From positions 1 through 64,000 of the forward strand of contig NZ_JANBVH010000017.1 of NCBI RefSeq assembly GCF_024273235.1: DNA of 64,000 nt, read 5' to 3'. Positions 33,974-47,000 of the stretch are shown here, in pieces. Source of the DNA: Sphingomonas faeni (GTDB lineage: Bacteria; Pseudomonadota; Alphaproteobacteria; Sphingomonadales; Sphingomonadaceae). Each line of letters opens with the position of its first letter. Position 1 is the stretch's first letter. The notes beneath the pieces were generated by a model. The model was given only the letters and a program-made list of their open reading frames with translations, was not told where the DNA came from and ran no database searches. Made by a program: the position numbers and the translations under genes.

Positions 33974-36900
33974 TACGCTCGCCACGCTGCCCCGCTTAAG
34001 GGGCGCGCAGGCCGATGCGAGCAACCCGGCCTCGCACGTCTGGCTGTCCGCGTCGGCCGGCACCGGCAAGACGCAGGTGTTGGCGGCACGCGTGTTCCGG
34101 CTGCTGCTGCGAGGTGTCGATCCCGGCGCTATCCTGTGCCTGACCTTCACCAAAGCGGGCGCCGCGGAAATGGCGCAGCGCATCAACGGACGGCTTGCGG
34201 CCTGGGTACGAATGCCCGCCCCGGCGCTCGCTGCGGACCTGATCGCGCTCGGCGAGAGCCCGGTACAGGCGTTGCAAGACCGCGCGCGGACCCTGTTCGC
34301 CAAGGTGCTCGACGCGCCGGGCGGTGGCCTGCGCATCCAGACGATCCACAGCTTCTGCCAAGGGTTGCTCGCCGCGTTCCCGGTCGAGGCTGGGCTGACG
34401 CCGGACTTCCGGCCGTTAGAGGCGCGCGAAGAGGCGGGGCTCGCGCGGGAAGCGCTGGCGACGATGCTGTCCGACGCAGAGCGCGAAGGCCGCGAACGGC
34501 CGGTCGAGATCGTCGGGCGGCTGTCGCTGCGGATGGGCGAGGGCGGAGCGGAGGCGTTCCTGCTCGCCTGTGCCCGCGCGTTGCCGGCATTGGAGGCCCT
34601 CCCGGTCGGGATCCAGCCGTGGCTCCGCCGGGAACTCGGGCTCCCGTCCGGCGATATCGACGAGGCGATCGCGGAATGGTGCGACGCGCTCGACCTCGAT
34701 GCGATCGCGCGCATCGCGGCGGCCAATCGCGCCTGGGGGACGGCAACCGGGCAGGCGGCAGCGGCGACCGTGCAACGCTGGCTCGACTCCGAGGACCGCG
34801 CAGCAACCCTGGACGAACTCGCTAGCATCGTACTGACCGGCACGGGCACGCAGCGCAAGGCGTCGAAGAAACTGATCGATGCCGAACCCGACTACGAAAT
34901 CCTCGCGCGCGATCTGGGCGAGGCGTGCACCGACGTGCTGTCGATGGTCCAGCGCGCGACCTATTGCGACCTGCTCGCCGACGGGCTCGAGGTCGGCCGT
35001 GATTACGCGCGAGCCTATGCGCTGGCCAAGCGACGCACGGGCGCAGTCGATTTCGACGACCTGATCGCGACGACGGTGGCGCTGCTCGACCAGCCGGGGA
35101 TCGGCGAATGGGTCCGCTATAAGCTCGACCAGGCGACCGAGCATTTGCTGATCGACGAGGCGCAGGACACCAACGGCCACCAATGGCGGATCGTGCGGGC
35201 GCTGGCGGACGAGTTCTTCGTCGGCCGCGGCATCTATGCGCCGTCGACGCGCACGCTGTTCACGGTCGGCGACTACAAGCAGGCGATCTTCGGGTTTCAG
35301 GGTACCGATCCGCTCAACTTCCAGGCGGCCGAACAGTATTTCGGCGGCCGTGCGAGCGAGGCGGAGGGCGACGACAACTGGCCTGAGGAAGAGCGCGGGC
35401 TCCCCTTGGCGCGGCTGTCGTTGCGCCACTCGTTCCGGTCGACGCGCACCGTGCTGGAGTTCGTCGATGCGGCGATCGACGCGATCGGCGAACCGGGGCT
35501 CGGCATTGCGGGCGAGGTCGAGCGTCACGCGAGCGAAGTCGCTGGCCCCGGTACCGTCACGCTGTGGCCTCCGGTCTCGGCAGGCGGCAGCGAGGACGAC
35601 GAAGAGGGCTGGGTCGACGACGCGGTGCGGAAACTCGCCAGCGACATCGCGCGTGCGGTGAAGGGCTGGCTCGCGCCCGAGACCGGCCTGATGCTGGAGA
35701 GCAAGGGGCGGCGGTTGCGGCCCGAGGACGTGATGATCCTCGTCAAGCGGCGCGGCGATCTCGCCTCGCTGATCGTCGCGCGGCTTTATGCGGAGGGGGT
35801 TCCGGTCGCGGGCGTCGATCGCTTGAGACTGAACGCGCCGCTCGCGGTCCAGGATCTGCTCGCGACGATCCGCTTCGTGTTGCAGCCCGAGGACGATCTG
35901 AGCGTCGCGGCGCTGCTCGTGTCGCCATTGATCGGCTGGACGCAGGACGAGCTGATGGCGGCAGCACCGCGCGAGGCCGGATCGTTGTGGCGCCACCTGC
36001 AACGCACGCAACCCGCGGCAAGGCTTGCCCCGTTGCTGGGGATGCTCGCGCGCGCCGACATCGCCACGCCGTACCAGTTCCTGGAGGAACTGCTGTCGGG
36101 GCCACTCGACGGTCGCCGGAAATTGATCCGCCGGCTGGGGACCGAGGCGCGCGATCCGATCGAGGAACTGCTCAACGCCGCGCTGACGTTCGAGAGTACG
36201 ACGACGCCGTCGCTGCAGCGTTTCCTCGACTGGTTCGATCGCGGCGATGTCGAGATCGTCCGCGATCCGTCGGCGCCGCTCGATGCGGTGCGGGTGATGA
36301 CCGCGCACGGTGCGAAGGGCTTGCAGGCGCCGTTGGTAATCCTCGCGGATGCGACGGCGGACCCGTCGGCGGCGCCGCGCTCGATCCTGAAATGGGCGCC
36401 CGAACCCGGCGCTGCGCCGATCCCGGTGTTCCGTCCGCGGTCGAGCGAGCGTGGCGGGCCGCTGGACGCGGTCGTGTCGTCCGCCGAGCAGCGCGAGTTG
36501 GAGGAGCATTGGCGGCTGTTCTACGTCGCCGCGACACGCGCCGAGGAACGCCTCGTGATGGCCGGCGCGCTGGGCCTGCGCGCGCAGGGCGTGCCGCCGA
36601 CGAACAGCTGGTATGCCGCAGCCGACCGCGCATTGCTCGCGTTGGGGGTAGGCGAAGGGGAGGGCGCGAGAACCTTCCACGGTACCGAAGCGCAACCCGT
36701 GATCGTCGCCAAGACCTCGCACCAGGCGACCGCGATCAACACCGCGCAGCTGCCCGACTGGGCGCACCAGCCGGCCCCGATCGAGGCGCGCCCGCCGCGG
36801 CCGCTGTCGCCCTCCGCGCTCGGCGAGGATGCGGTATCCGATCCGCCTCCAACCCCGGCGATGCGGCTCGCGGCGGAACGCGGGCGGCTGATCCACGCGC

Positions 36901-37388
36901 TGTTCGAACGCCTGCCCGCCATAGCGCCGAGCGAGCGCACGCCGGCGGCGGATCGCTGGCTCGCCAAGGCGGGCGGCGTCGACGATGCCGCCGCGCGATC
37001 GGAGATCGTCGCCAGCGTTGCCGGCGTACTCGACGATCCGCGCTTTGCCGACCTGTTCGGCGCGGACACGCTGGCGGAGGCACCGATCGCCGCGACGCTC
37101 GCCAACGGCATCGTCGTGTCGGGCACGGTCGATCGTCTGCTGATCGAGGCGGACCGCATCCGCGTGGTCGATTTCAAGACCGGGCGCCGCGCGCCGTCGG
37201 GGCTGGCGGACGTTCCCGACTATCACCTCAAGCAGATCGCCGCCTATGCCGAGGCGCTGCGCGTGATCTTTCCGGGGCGGTCGGTCGAGGCTGCGTTGCT
37301 TTATACCGCAGGGCCGCGGCTGATCGTGCTGCCGGACGCGCTGCTCGCCGATCACAAGCCGCGCTATCGGCCCACGGAGCAAAGCTAG
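33957..37388 (+). CDS. addA: Double-strand-break repair helicase AddA
   Basis: A 1143-residue UvrD-type 3'-5' helicase with a RecB-like nuclease domain. Walker A is SAGTGKTQVL (about residue 33), motif II is LLIDEAQDT, motif III is GDYKQAIFGFQG, motif V/VI residues lie in VMTAHGAKGLQ and YVAATRAEERL. The nuclease site is RVVDFKTGRR near the C-terminus. It overlaps addB by 17 bases. The complex does the job RecBCD does in E. coli. trxA follows after 64 bases. Confidence 0.95.
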   Translation: MAVSGDTLATLPRLRGAQADASNPASHVWLSASAGTGKTQVLAARVFRLLLRGVDPGAILCLTFTKAGAAEMAQRINGRLAAWVRMPAPALAADLIALGESPVQALQDRARTLFAKVLDAPGGGLRIQTIHSFCQGLLAAFPVEAGLTPDFRPLEAREEAGLAREALATMLSDAEREGRERPVEIVGRLSLRMGEGGAEAFLLACARALPALEALPVGIQPWLRRELGLPSGDIDEAIAEWCDALDLDAIARIAAANRAWGTATGQAAAATVQRWLDSEDRAATLDELASIVLTGTGTQRKASKKLIDAEPDYEILARDLGEACTDVLSMVQRATYCDLLADGLEVGRDYARAYALAKRRTGAVDFDDLIATTVALLDQPGIGEWVRYKLDQATEHLLIDEAQDTNGHQWRIVRALADEFFVGRGIYAPSTRTLFTVGDYKQAIFGFQGTDPLNFQAAEQYFGGRASEAEGDDNWPEEERGLPLARLSLRHSFRSTRTVLEFVDAAIDAIGEPGLGIAGEVERHASEVAGPGTVTLWPPVSAGGSEDDEEGWVDDAVRKLASDIARAVKGWLAPETGLMLESKGRRLRPEDVMILVKRRGDLASLIVARLYAEGVPVAGVDRLRLNAPLAVQDLLATIRFVLQPEDDLSVAALLVSPLIGWTQDELMAAAPREAGSLWRHLQRTQPAARLAPLLGMLARADIATPYQFLEELLSGPLDGRRKLIRRLGTEARDPIEELLNAALTFESTTTPSLQRFLDWFDRGDVEIVRDPSAPLDAVRVMTAHGAKGLQAPLVILADATADPSAAPRSILKWAPEPGAAPIPVFRPRSSERGGPLDAVVSSAEQRELEEHWRLFYVAATRAEERLVMAGALGLRAQGVPPTNSWYAAADRALLALGVGEGEGARTFHGTEAQPVIVAKTSHQATAINTAQLPDWAHQPAPIEARPPRPLSPSALGEDAVSDPPPTPAMRLAAERGRLIHALFERLPAIAPSERTPAADRWLAKAGGVDDAAARSEIVASVAGVLDDPRFADLFGADTLAEAPIAATLANGIVVSGTVDRLLIEADRIRVVDFKTGRRAPSGLADVPDYHLKQIAAYAEALRVIFPGRSVEAALLYTAGPRLIVLPDALLADHKPRYRPTEQS

Positions 37389-37452
37389 CGCGCCGGTGGT
37401 TGAGCGGACACGCGGGCGACCTTAGATACGATTCAACCAAGGAGAATTCACG

Positions 37453-37776
37453 ATGGCGACCAAGCAGATCACCGATGCCAGCTTCGATGCGGACGTTCTG
37501 AACGCAGACGGCCCCGTGCTCGTCGATTTCTGGGCGGAATGGTGCGGCCCGTGCAAGATGATCGGACCGTCGCTGGAGGAAATCTCCGAGGAACTCGGCG
37601 AGAAGGTGACGATCGCCAAGCTCAACATCGACGAAAACCCCGACGCGCCGGGCAAGTACGGCGTGCGCGGCATCCCGACGATGATCCTGTTCAAGGGCGG
37701 CGCACCGGCGGCCACTAAGGTCGGCGCGGAGCCAAAGGGCCGGCTGAAGGCATGGCTCGAGGGCGAGCTGGCGTAA
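37453..37776 (+). CDS. trxA: Thioredoxin
   Basis: A 107-residue cytoplasmic disulfide reductase. The active site is WAEWCGPCK (Cys31, Cys34), with cis-Pro in RGIPTM. Length and fold are standard. AAGGAG lies well placed before the ATG. It closes the divL-addA cluster, an arrangement seen in many Alphaproteobacteria. A perfect 27-bp hairpin starts eight bases after the stop. Confidence 0.97.
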   Translation: MATKQITDASFDADVLNADGPVLVDFWAEWCGPCKMIGPSLEEISEELGEKVTIAKLNIDENPDAPGKYGVRGIPTMILFKGGAPAATKVGAEPKGRLKAWLEGELA

Positions 37777-37784
37777 GCTACATT

Positions 37785-37842
37785 TGGAGGGGGAGGGAGT
37801 AGGTTGGTTCGTTGCCGAACCAACCTACTCCCTCCCCCTCCA
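37785..37842. repeat. Perfect 27-bp inverted repeat after trxA
   Basis: Positions 37785-37811 and 37816-37842 are exact reverse complements around the loop TTGC. The stem begins TGGAGGGGGAGGG and ends GGTTGGTTCG. It has no T tract. It may protect or end the trxA transcript, or be a separate repeat family. Confidence 0.85.
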
Positions 37843-37860
37843 TCATCCCAACGCCCACCC

Positions 37861-37944
37861 GTCATCCCAGCGAAAGCTGGGATCTCCCGGTTTGAGCCAC
37901 CCCTCTCGCCAACCGGGATACCCCAGCTTTCGCTGGGGTGACGG
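37861..37944. repeat. Family F5 paired inverted repeat
   Basis: Arms GTCATCCCAGCGAAAGCTGG and its near complement, with CCCGG/CCGGG pairing inside. It shares its arms with 52251-52333. It lies between the convergent trxA and argJ genes. Confidence 0.8.
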
Positions 37945-37974
37945 CCGGGGCGGGGTGGTCGGTTTAGCCTCGGC

Positions 37975-39195
37975 TCAGCTACGATAGTCGGCGTTGATCG
38001 AGATATACCCATGCGTCAGATCGCAGGTCCACACCGTGGCGCGGCCTTCGCCTAGCGCGAGGTCCACACCGATCTCGATGTCCTGGCCCTTTAGATGCGC
38101 CGCCACCGGCGCCTCGTCGTAGCCGCTCAGCGCCAGGCCGCCCTCGGCAACCTGCGTATTCCCGAACCGGATCGAGAGTGTATCCCGATCGGCTGGCTCT
38201 CCAGCCTTGCCCACCGCCATGACGACGCGGCCCCAGTTCGCGTCCTCGCCGGCAATCGCGGTCTTCACCAGCGGCGAGTTGGCGATACTCATCGCGATGC
38301 GGTGCGCGCTGCGGTCGCTCTCCGCGCCGGTCACCTGGATCTCGATCAACTTCTGCGCGCCTTCGCCGTCGCGGACTACGAGCATGGCGAGTTGGTGGCA
38401 TAGATCCGCCAGTGCCGCGCGAAACGCATCCGCGCCCACACTGTCGTCATCGACCAGCGTCGCGTTCCCGGCCTTGCCCGTCGCAAACGCCAGCACAGTG
38501 TCGCTGGTCGAGGTATCGCTGTCGACCGTGATGCACGAGAAGCTCGGTGCGTTCGCCTTCGACAGCGCGGCTTGCAGGAACTCGGGCTCGACCGCGGCAT
38601 CGGTGAAGATGAACCCGAGCATCGTCGCCATGTCCGGCGCGATCATCCCCGAGCCCTTGATGATCCCCACCAGCGTGACCGTGCGATCGCCGATCACCGC
38701 CGTCGTCACCGCGCCCTTGGTGAAGGTGTCGGTCGTCATGATCGTCGCGGCCGCATCCTCCCAGCCGCACGGCGCGGCAGCGAACGCGGCATCGAGCCCG
38801 GTCTCGGCCTTGTCGATCGGCAATGGCACGCCGATCACCCCGGTCGAGGCGACGAACACGTCCGAAGGCTGGCACCCGAGATGCGCTGCCGTCCGCGCCG
38901 CAATCGCCTCGACCGCCGCACGCCCGCGCGACCCGGTAAACGCGTTGGAATTCCCCGCATTCACAACCAGCGCCCGCGCCTGCCCGAGCGTCAGCGCCGC
39001 ACGACACCACTCCACTTCGGGCGATGGACATTTGCTCTGCGTCAGCACCCCCGCGACCACCGTCCCCGGTTCCAGCGTCACGAACGTCAGGTCGCACCGG
39101 TCCCAATTCTTGTACCGCGCGCGGGCGACATGCAGCGCGACTCCGTCGATCGATGGGGCGGCGGGGAAGGGCAAGGCGAGCGGCGAGGTTTGCAT
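37975..39195 (-). CDS. argJ: Bifunctional ornithine acetyltransferase / N-acetylglutamate synthase
   Basis: A 406-residue enzyme that moves the acetyl group from N-acetylornithine to glutamate, recycling it in arginine synthesis. The precursor cleaves itself before the Thr of DMATMLGF, making alpha and beta chains; that Thr becomes the nucleophile. STGVIGVPLPI and KGSGMIAPDM are family signatures. Its length is typical. It is transcribed away from the small ORF and secA. Confidence 0.95.
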   Translation of the reverse strand: MQTSPLALPFPAAPSIDGVALHVARARYKNWDRCDLTFVTLEPGTVVAGVLTQSKCPSPEVEWCRAALTLGQARALVVNAGNSNAFTGSRGRAAVEAIAARTAAHLGCQPSDVFVASTGVIGVPLPIDKAETGLDAAFAAAPCGWEDAAATIMTTDTFTKGAVTTAVIGDRTVTLVGIIKGSGMIAPDMATMLGFIFTDAAVEPEFLQAALSKANAPSFSCITVDSDTSTSDTVLAFATGKAGNATLVDDDSVGADAFRAALADLCHQLAMLVVRDGEGAQKLIEIQVTGAESDRSAHRIAMSIANSPLVKTAIAGEDANWGRVVMAVGKAGEPADRDTLSIRFGNTQVAEGGLALSGYDEAPVAAHLKGQDIEIGVDLALGEGRATVWTCDLTHGYISINADYRS

Positions 39196-39321
39196 CCCGT
39201 CTTCATAGTCGCTGCAATCCGGGCGGCAAGATGTGCGGACCGTGCCTTTGCACGTCGGCCGGGCGCTGCCGTGAGACGAACGGTAGATTTATCGCCCGGG
39301 CTCGCATAAAGCCCATGAGGC

Positions 39322-39573
39322 ATGAACCTGCTGCTGCTCATCTCCGCCCTCCTGTCCGCGCTGACCGGCGCGGTACCTGGCGTGCGTGGGCAGTCGGCAC
39401 AGGCCGTCGCGCAGGGCATCGTCTGCTCGCAGTCGGTGGCAGCAACGCCAGCCAAGGTCTTGATAAGGCCTGTATCCGGCATCGTCACGCTGCCTCAGGT
39501 CGCGGTCGCCAGCGCGTTGCGGACCATCGCCATCGTCGCGCCGCCGTTATGGGCCGAGCGCCGCCGCGAATAG
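39322..39573 (+). CDS. Small secreted protein just upstream of secA
   Basis: An 83-residue ORF whose first 24 residues look like a signal peptide (LLLLISALLSAL, then a small-residue cleavage region). The rest is Ala/Val-rich and ends IVAPPLWAERRRE. It is on the same strand as secA, 100 bases ahead of it. This is the layout of secM-secA in enterobacteria, where a secreted nascent chain stalls and controls secA. I cannot see an SD-masking hairpin, and the ribosome site is weak. The protein reading is moderately likely; the monitor role is only a hypothesis. Confidence 0.55.
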   Translation: MNLLLLISALLSALTGAVPGVRGQSAQAVAQGIVCSQSVAATPAKVLIRPVSGIVTLPQVAVASALRTIAIVAPPLWAERRRE

Positions 39574-39672
39574 CGGCTTGGTATGACCTTATCGTAACCT
39601 CTGGATCCGCGTGATCCACTTCCGCGAGCGCCCACCGCGTGTCGCCGCGTCTCAAATTCAGGAAATCTGCCC

Positions 39673-42411
<2,739 letters not shown>

Positions 42412-42432
42412 GGGCTGAGCTTTCGAGGCTTT

Positions 42433-42538
42433 ACCACCCCGGCGAAGGCCGGGGCCCAATTGGTGAGGTCGAAGTAACGAAACGCGTCCGTCGTTAGCGA
42501 CGTTTCCCAATTGGGCCCCGGCCTCCGCCGGGGTGGTA
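42433..42538. repeat. Family F3 paired inverted repeat
   Basis: Arms CCACCCCGGCGAAGGCCGGG and the matching reverse arm, with the inner words CCCAATTGG pairing. It lies just after secA and is followed at once by an F4 element, the same pairing as at 10621-10808. Confidence 0.8.
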
Positions 42539-42560
42539 AGAAGTGTGGGCGCACTTCCAG

Positions 42561-42637
42561 TTCTCCCGCGAAGGCGGGAGTCCAGGCTACCGACGATGGC
42601 GTATGGGACTCCTGGACCCCCGCCTTCGCGGGGGAAC
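42561..42637. repeat. Family F4 inverted repeat
   Basis: Arms TTCTCCCGCGAAGGCGGGAG and CCCGCCTTCGCGGGGGAA with GGAGTCCAGG/CCTGGACTCC-type inner pairing around a short centre. It is the longer version of the 10758-10808 element. Confidence 0.75.
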
Positions 42638-42696
42638 GGTTGCTCGCCAACGAACGGGCCACGGAGCAACTCCCCTCGACCGATCGTTAGGACCCC

Positions 42697-43113
42697 ATGC
42701 GCCAAGCCACCACGATCCTAACCATCGATACCACCCGCCAAGGCCTCGTCGACGTCACCGACCCGATCGCCCGCTGGACCCGCGACCAACGCGTGACCGA
42801 AGGCCTGCTGACGATCTTCTGCCGCCACACCTCCGCCTCCCTCCTGATCCAGGAAAACGCGGCCCCCGAAGTCCGCACCGACCTCGAAGCATACTTCGCC
42901 CGCATTGCGCCCGAATCTCGTGAGTACGAACACGACGACGAAGGCCCGGACGACATGCCCGCGCATCTTCGTACCGCGCTGACCCAAGTCCAGCTTTCGA
43001 TCCCACTGATCGATGGGCGACTCGCGCTGGGGACGTGGCAGGGGATCTATCTGTTCGAACATCGCCGCCGCCCGCATCGACGCACCTTGGCGCTGCACTT
43101 GATCGGCGTTTAG
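42697..43113 (+). CDS. YjbQ family protein (UPF0047)
   Basis: A 138-residue member of the YjbQ/UPF0047 family, sometimes called secondary thiamine-phosphate synthase. FCRHTSASLLIQENA holds the conserved His and Asn/Asp cluster, and LGTWQGIYLFEHR closes the fold. Relatives have weak thiamine-phosphate synthase activity in vitro; the true role is unclear. TAGGA precedes the ATG. It stands alone between repeats and a lipoprotein gene. Confidence 0.9.
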   Translation: MRQATTILTIDTTRQGLVDVTDPIARWTRDQRVTEGLLTIFCRHTSASLLIQENAAPEVRTDLEAYFARIAPESREYEHDDEGPDDMPAHLRTALTQVQLSIPLIDGRLALGTWQGIYLFEHRRRPHRRTLALHLIGV

Positions 43114-43235
43114 GCGAAACGTGAAAAATGAGTCAGTTTGGTGGCGCATTGGAGCGATGTCGTTCATCAACCGTTCCACCACTGACGGCTAATAAGCGGC
43201 GTTTCGCCGCATTCGCCGCGAACGGAGACGACACC

Positions 43236-43847
43236 ATGTTCAAGACACCGGGTCGCAAGGTCGCATTAGCAGCGCTCGCAACGGGCGCGCTGCTGCTGGC
43301 CGGATGCGCGACCGAGACCACCTATCGTCCCGCGACTGGGCAGGGGTTCAGCCGCACCGGCTATAGCGACCGTATGATCGAGCCGGGTCGCTTCCTCGTC
43401 AGCTTCGCCGGGAACAGCGTCACGTCGCGTGACACGGTCGAACGCTATCTGTTCTTCCGCGCCGCCGAACTGACGCTGCAGAACGGCTATGACTATTACC
43501 TGATGGCCGACCGCGACACCAACCTCCAGTCGCGCACCTACTCGACGCCGGGCCTCGGCGGCGGATTCGGCTATGGCGGCTTCGGCGGCTATTGGGGGCC
43601 GTCTTGGCGCTATTACGGCCGTGGGTTCGGCTGGCGCAATTGGGACCCCTATTTCGGTGGTGGCTTCGGCGGCGGTTTCGGTGGCGGGCCTTGGGGCAAC
43701 GACTTCGATATCCGCACGATCGATCGCTACGAGGCGACCGCGGAGATCGTGATGCGCAAGGGCCCGATTCCGCGCGACAACATTCGCGCGTTCGATGCCC
43801 GCAAGGTTGTGGACAGCATCGGGCCGAGTGTCGTGCTGCCGAAGTAA
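43236..43847 (+). CDS. Gly-rich lipoprotein, CC0125/CC1285-like
   Basis: A 203-residue lipoprotein with signal peptide and lipobox LLAGC (Cys about 24). Relatives are annotated as CC0125/CC1285-family lipoproteins. A conserved N-terminal part (FLVSFAGNSVTSRDTVERYLFFRAAELT) is followed by a Gly/Phe/Trp/Tyr-rich low-complexity stretch (about 110-160) and a short folded end. It probably faces the periplasm from the outer membrane. The ATG at 43236 follows GGAGACGACACC. An earlier in-frame start at 43128 lacks a signal peptide. A good terminator follows. Confidence 0.82.
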   Translation: MFKTPGRKVALAALATGALLLAGCATETTYRPATGQGFSRTGYSDRMIEPGRFLVSFAGNSVTSRDTVERYLFFRAAELTLQNGYDYYLMADRDTNLQSRTYSTPGLGGGFGYGGFGGYWGPSWRYYGRGFGWRNWDPYFGGGFGGGFGGGPWGNDFDIRTIDRYEATAEIVMRKGPIPRDNIRAFDARKVVDSIGPSVVLPK

Positions 43848-43871
43848 GCTGCGGTTTTCGATACGGTAAAT

Positions 43872-43904
43872 GGCCGGGCTACCCCAGGGTAGTCCGGCCT
43901 TTTT
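43872..43904 (+). terminator. Intrinsic terminator after the lipoprotein gene
   Basis: GGCCGGGCTACC (43872) pairs with GGTAGTCCGGCC (to 43899), 12 pairs with one G-T, tight loop, then TTTTT. Confidence 0.88.
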
Positions 43905-43915
43905 CGTGGCGCTGC

Positions 43916-44015
43916 TCCCTCTCCCCTGCGGGGAGAGGGCCGGGGTGAGGGGCAGTTGGGAAGGGCATCGCTCGCGGCGCCCCTCACCCAACCTTCTTCC
44001 CGGAGGGGAGAGGGT
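43916..44015. repeat. Family F2 paired inverted repeat
   Basis: Arms CCCTCTCCCCTGCGGGGAGA and the matching CCGGAGGGGAGAGGG, with GGTGAGGGG/CCCCTCACC inside. It sits between the convergent lipoprotein and mfd genes, ending eight bases past the mfd stop. Confidence 0.8.
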
Positions 44016-44022
44016 TAAGACG

Positions 44023-47000
44023 TTACCCCGCCGCCTTCGCCAACCCCTTCGACAGCTGCAACGCCCCATGCAGCCGAGCCTTCGGATCGCCCCACGCGCG
44101 TTGCAGCACGAGCTTGCTGTCCGGCCGCAACCGCGCGACCCCGTTCAGCCGCTCGACATACGCCAGCAGCTTGTCGATGTTCGGCGGCTTGTCGTCATGG
44201 AACGACACCAGCACGCCCTTCGGCCCGACGTCGATCTTCGAGACGCACGCGCGCTTGGCGTTCAGCTTGATCTCGATGACCTTGATCAGATTCTCGGTCG
44301 CGTCCGGCAGCGGGCCGAAGCGGTCGATCATCTCGGCGGCGAACGCCTCGATCTCCTGGCCCTCGTCGAGATCGTTGAGGCGGCGATACAGTCCCATCCG
44401 CAAATCGAGATCGGGCACGTAATCCTCCGGGATGAGGATCGGCGCGTCGACCGTTATCTGCGGCGAGAAATCACGCGGACGGGACGAGGTCATGCCGCCA
44501 GCCTTGGCGTCCATGATCGCCTCCTCCAGCATCGCCTGGTAGAGTTCGAACCCGACCTCCTTGATATGCCCGGTCTGCTCGTCGCCGAGCATGTTGCCGG
44601 CACCGCGGATATCCAGATCGTGGCTCGCCAACTGGAACCCGGCGCCGAGCGAGTCGAGATCGGACAGCACTTTCAGCCGCTTCTCGGCGGTGACGGTCAT
44701 CTGCCGCTCGGGCGGCGTCACCAGATACGCGTACGCGCGTGTCTTCGACCGGCCGACACGGCCCCGCAGCTGGTACAGCTGGGCGAGGCCGAAGCGGTCG
44801 GCGCGGTGGACGATCATCGTGTTGGCGGACGCGATGTCGATCCCGCTCTCGATGATCGTGGTCGAGACGAGCACCTCGAACTTCTTGTCGTAGAACGCCG
44901 ACATGCGCTCCTCGACCTCGGTCGGCGACATCTGGCCGTGCGCGACGACGAAGCGGATCTCGGGCACCTGTTCGCGCAGGAAATCCTCGATCTCGGGCAG
45001 GTCCGCCACGCGCGGCGTGACGACGAAGCTCTGCCCGCCGCGGTAATGCTCGCGGAGCAACGCCTCGCGCAGCACGACCGGGTCGAACGGCATGATGTAC
45101 GTCCGCACCGCGAGGCGATCGACCGGCGGGGTCTGGATCACCGACAGCTCGCGGATGCCCGACATCGCCATCTGCAGCGTGCGCGGGATCGGCGTCGCGG
45201 TCAGCGTCAGCATGTGGACGTCCGCCCGCAGCGCCTTCAGCCGCTCCTTGTGCGTGACGCCGAACCGCTGTTCCTCGTCGACCACGACCAGCCCGAGCCG
45301 CTTGAAGTCGATGTTCTTCGCGAGCAACGCATGCGTGCCGATGACGACGTCGATCGTGCCGTTCGCCAGCCCTTCCTTGGTCGCCTTCGCCTCGCCAGCG
45401 GTGACGAGGCGCGACAGGCGGCCCATGTTCATCGGGAAGCCTTCGAAACGGGCGACGAAGTTGTTGTAGTGCTGGCGTGCGAGCAACGTCGTCGGGCAGA
45501 CGATCGCAACCTGCTTGCCGCCCATCGCAGCGACGAATGCGGCGCGGAGTGCGACCTCGGTCTTGCCGAAGCCGACGTCGCCGACCACCAAGCGGTCCAT
45601 CGGTTTTCCCGCGGCGAGATCGCCCAGCACGTCCTCGATCGCGCGATCCTGGTCTTCGGTTTCCTCGTACGGGAAGCGGTCGACGAAGCTGGGATAGCCG
45701 CTCGCATCGGGTTCGAGCACGTCGCCCGGATGCAGCGCGCGCTCGGCGGCGGTCGCGATGAGTTCGCCGGCGATCTCGCGGATCCGCTCCTTCATCTTCG
45801 ACTTGCGACGCTGCCAGCCCTCGCCGCCGAGACGGTCGAGCGATGCGCCTTCCTCCGACGAGCCATAGCGCGAAAGGACGTCGATATTCTCGACCGGCAC
45901 GTAGAGCTTGTCGCCGCCCGCATAGCTCAGCGCGACGCAGTCGTGCGGGCTCTGGCCGACGGGGATCGAGGTCAGCCCCTCGTAGCGGCCGATGCCGTGG
46001 TCCATGTGGACGACGAGATCGCCGGGCGTCAGCGTCGCCAGCTCGGCGAGGAACGCGTCGGCGGATTTCTTGCGTTTCTTGCGGTGAACGAGCCGGTCGC
46101 CGAGCATGTCTTGCTCGGTTAGGACCGCGATCCCGGGCGCGGTGAAGCCGTGATCGAGCGGCAGGACGATCAGCGCGACGCCGAAGCTGCGCGCGGTATC
46201 CGCGATGCCGAGCGCCTCCTGCCAGGTTTCCGCGTGCTTCCCGCCCTTCATCCCGTGATCGGCGAGCAGACTCCCCAGGCGTTCGCGCGCGCCGATCGAA
46301 TAGCTGGCAAGGATCGGCTTGCGGCCCTGTTTCCGGAGCTTCTCGACGTGATCCGCGACGGCTTCGTAGATGTTCGCCTGCGCCGCGCGCTCGGGGCCAA
46401 AATCGCGCGGGCCGTCGACGTCGAAGTCGAGCACGGTGGCGCTGGTCGGCTCGTGGAAGGGCGAGGTGACGTGCGCGGCGAACGCCTCGGTTGCGCCCGA
46501 CCATTCCTGCGCGTCGAGGTAGAGCGCCTTGGCGGTTAGCGGGCGATAGCTGCCGGGTTGTGCGGCCTCGGCGCGTTTGCGGTTCTCGTAATAGTCGGCA
46601 ATCGCCTCGAGCCGGCTTTCCGCCGCCGCGGCGACGCCGTTGTCGCGGACCACCACGTCGTCGGCCCCGAGATGGTCGAACAGCGTCGCCATCTTCTCTT
46701 CGAACAGCGGCAGCCAATGCTCCATGCCCGCGATCCGCCGGCCTTCGGAGATCGCCTGGTACATCGGATCGCCGGTCGCGGTGGCGCCGAACGCGTCGCG
46801 GTAACGCGTGCGGAAGCGCTTGATCGAGTCCTCGTCGAGCAAAGCTTCGGAGGCTGGGAGCAGGACGAAGCCGTCGATCCGGCCGGTGGTGCGCTGGTCC
46901 GCCGCGTCGAACGTGCGGACGCTCTCGATCTCGTCGCCGAAGAAATCGAGGCGCAACGCGTGGTCTTCGCCCGACGGGTAGAGATCGACGATCCCGCCGC

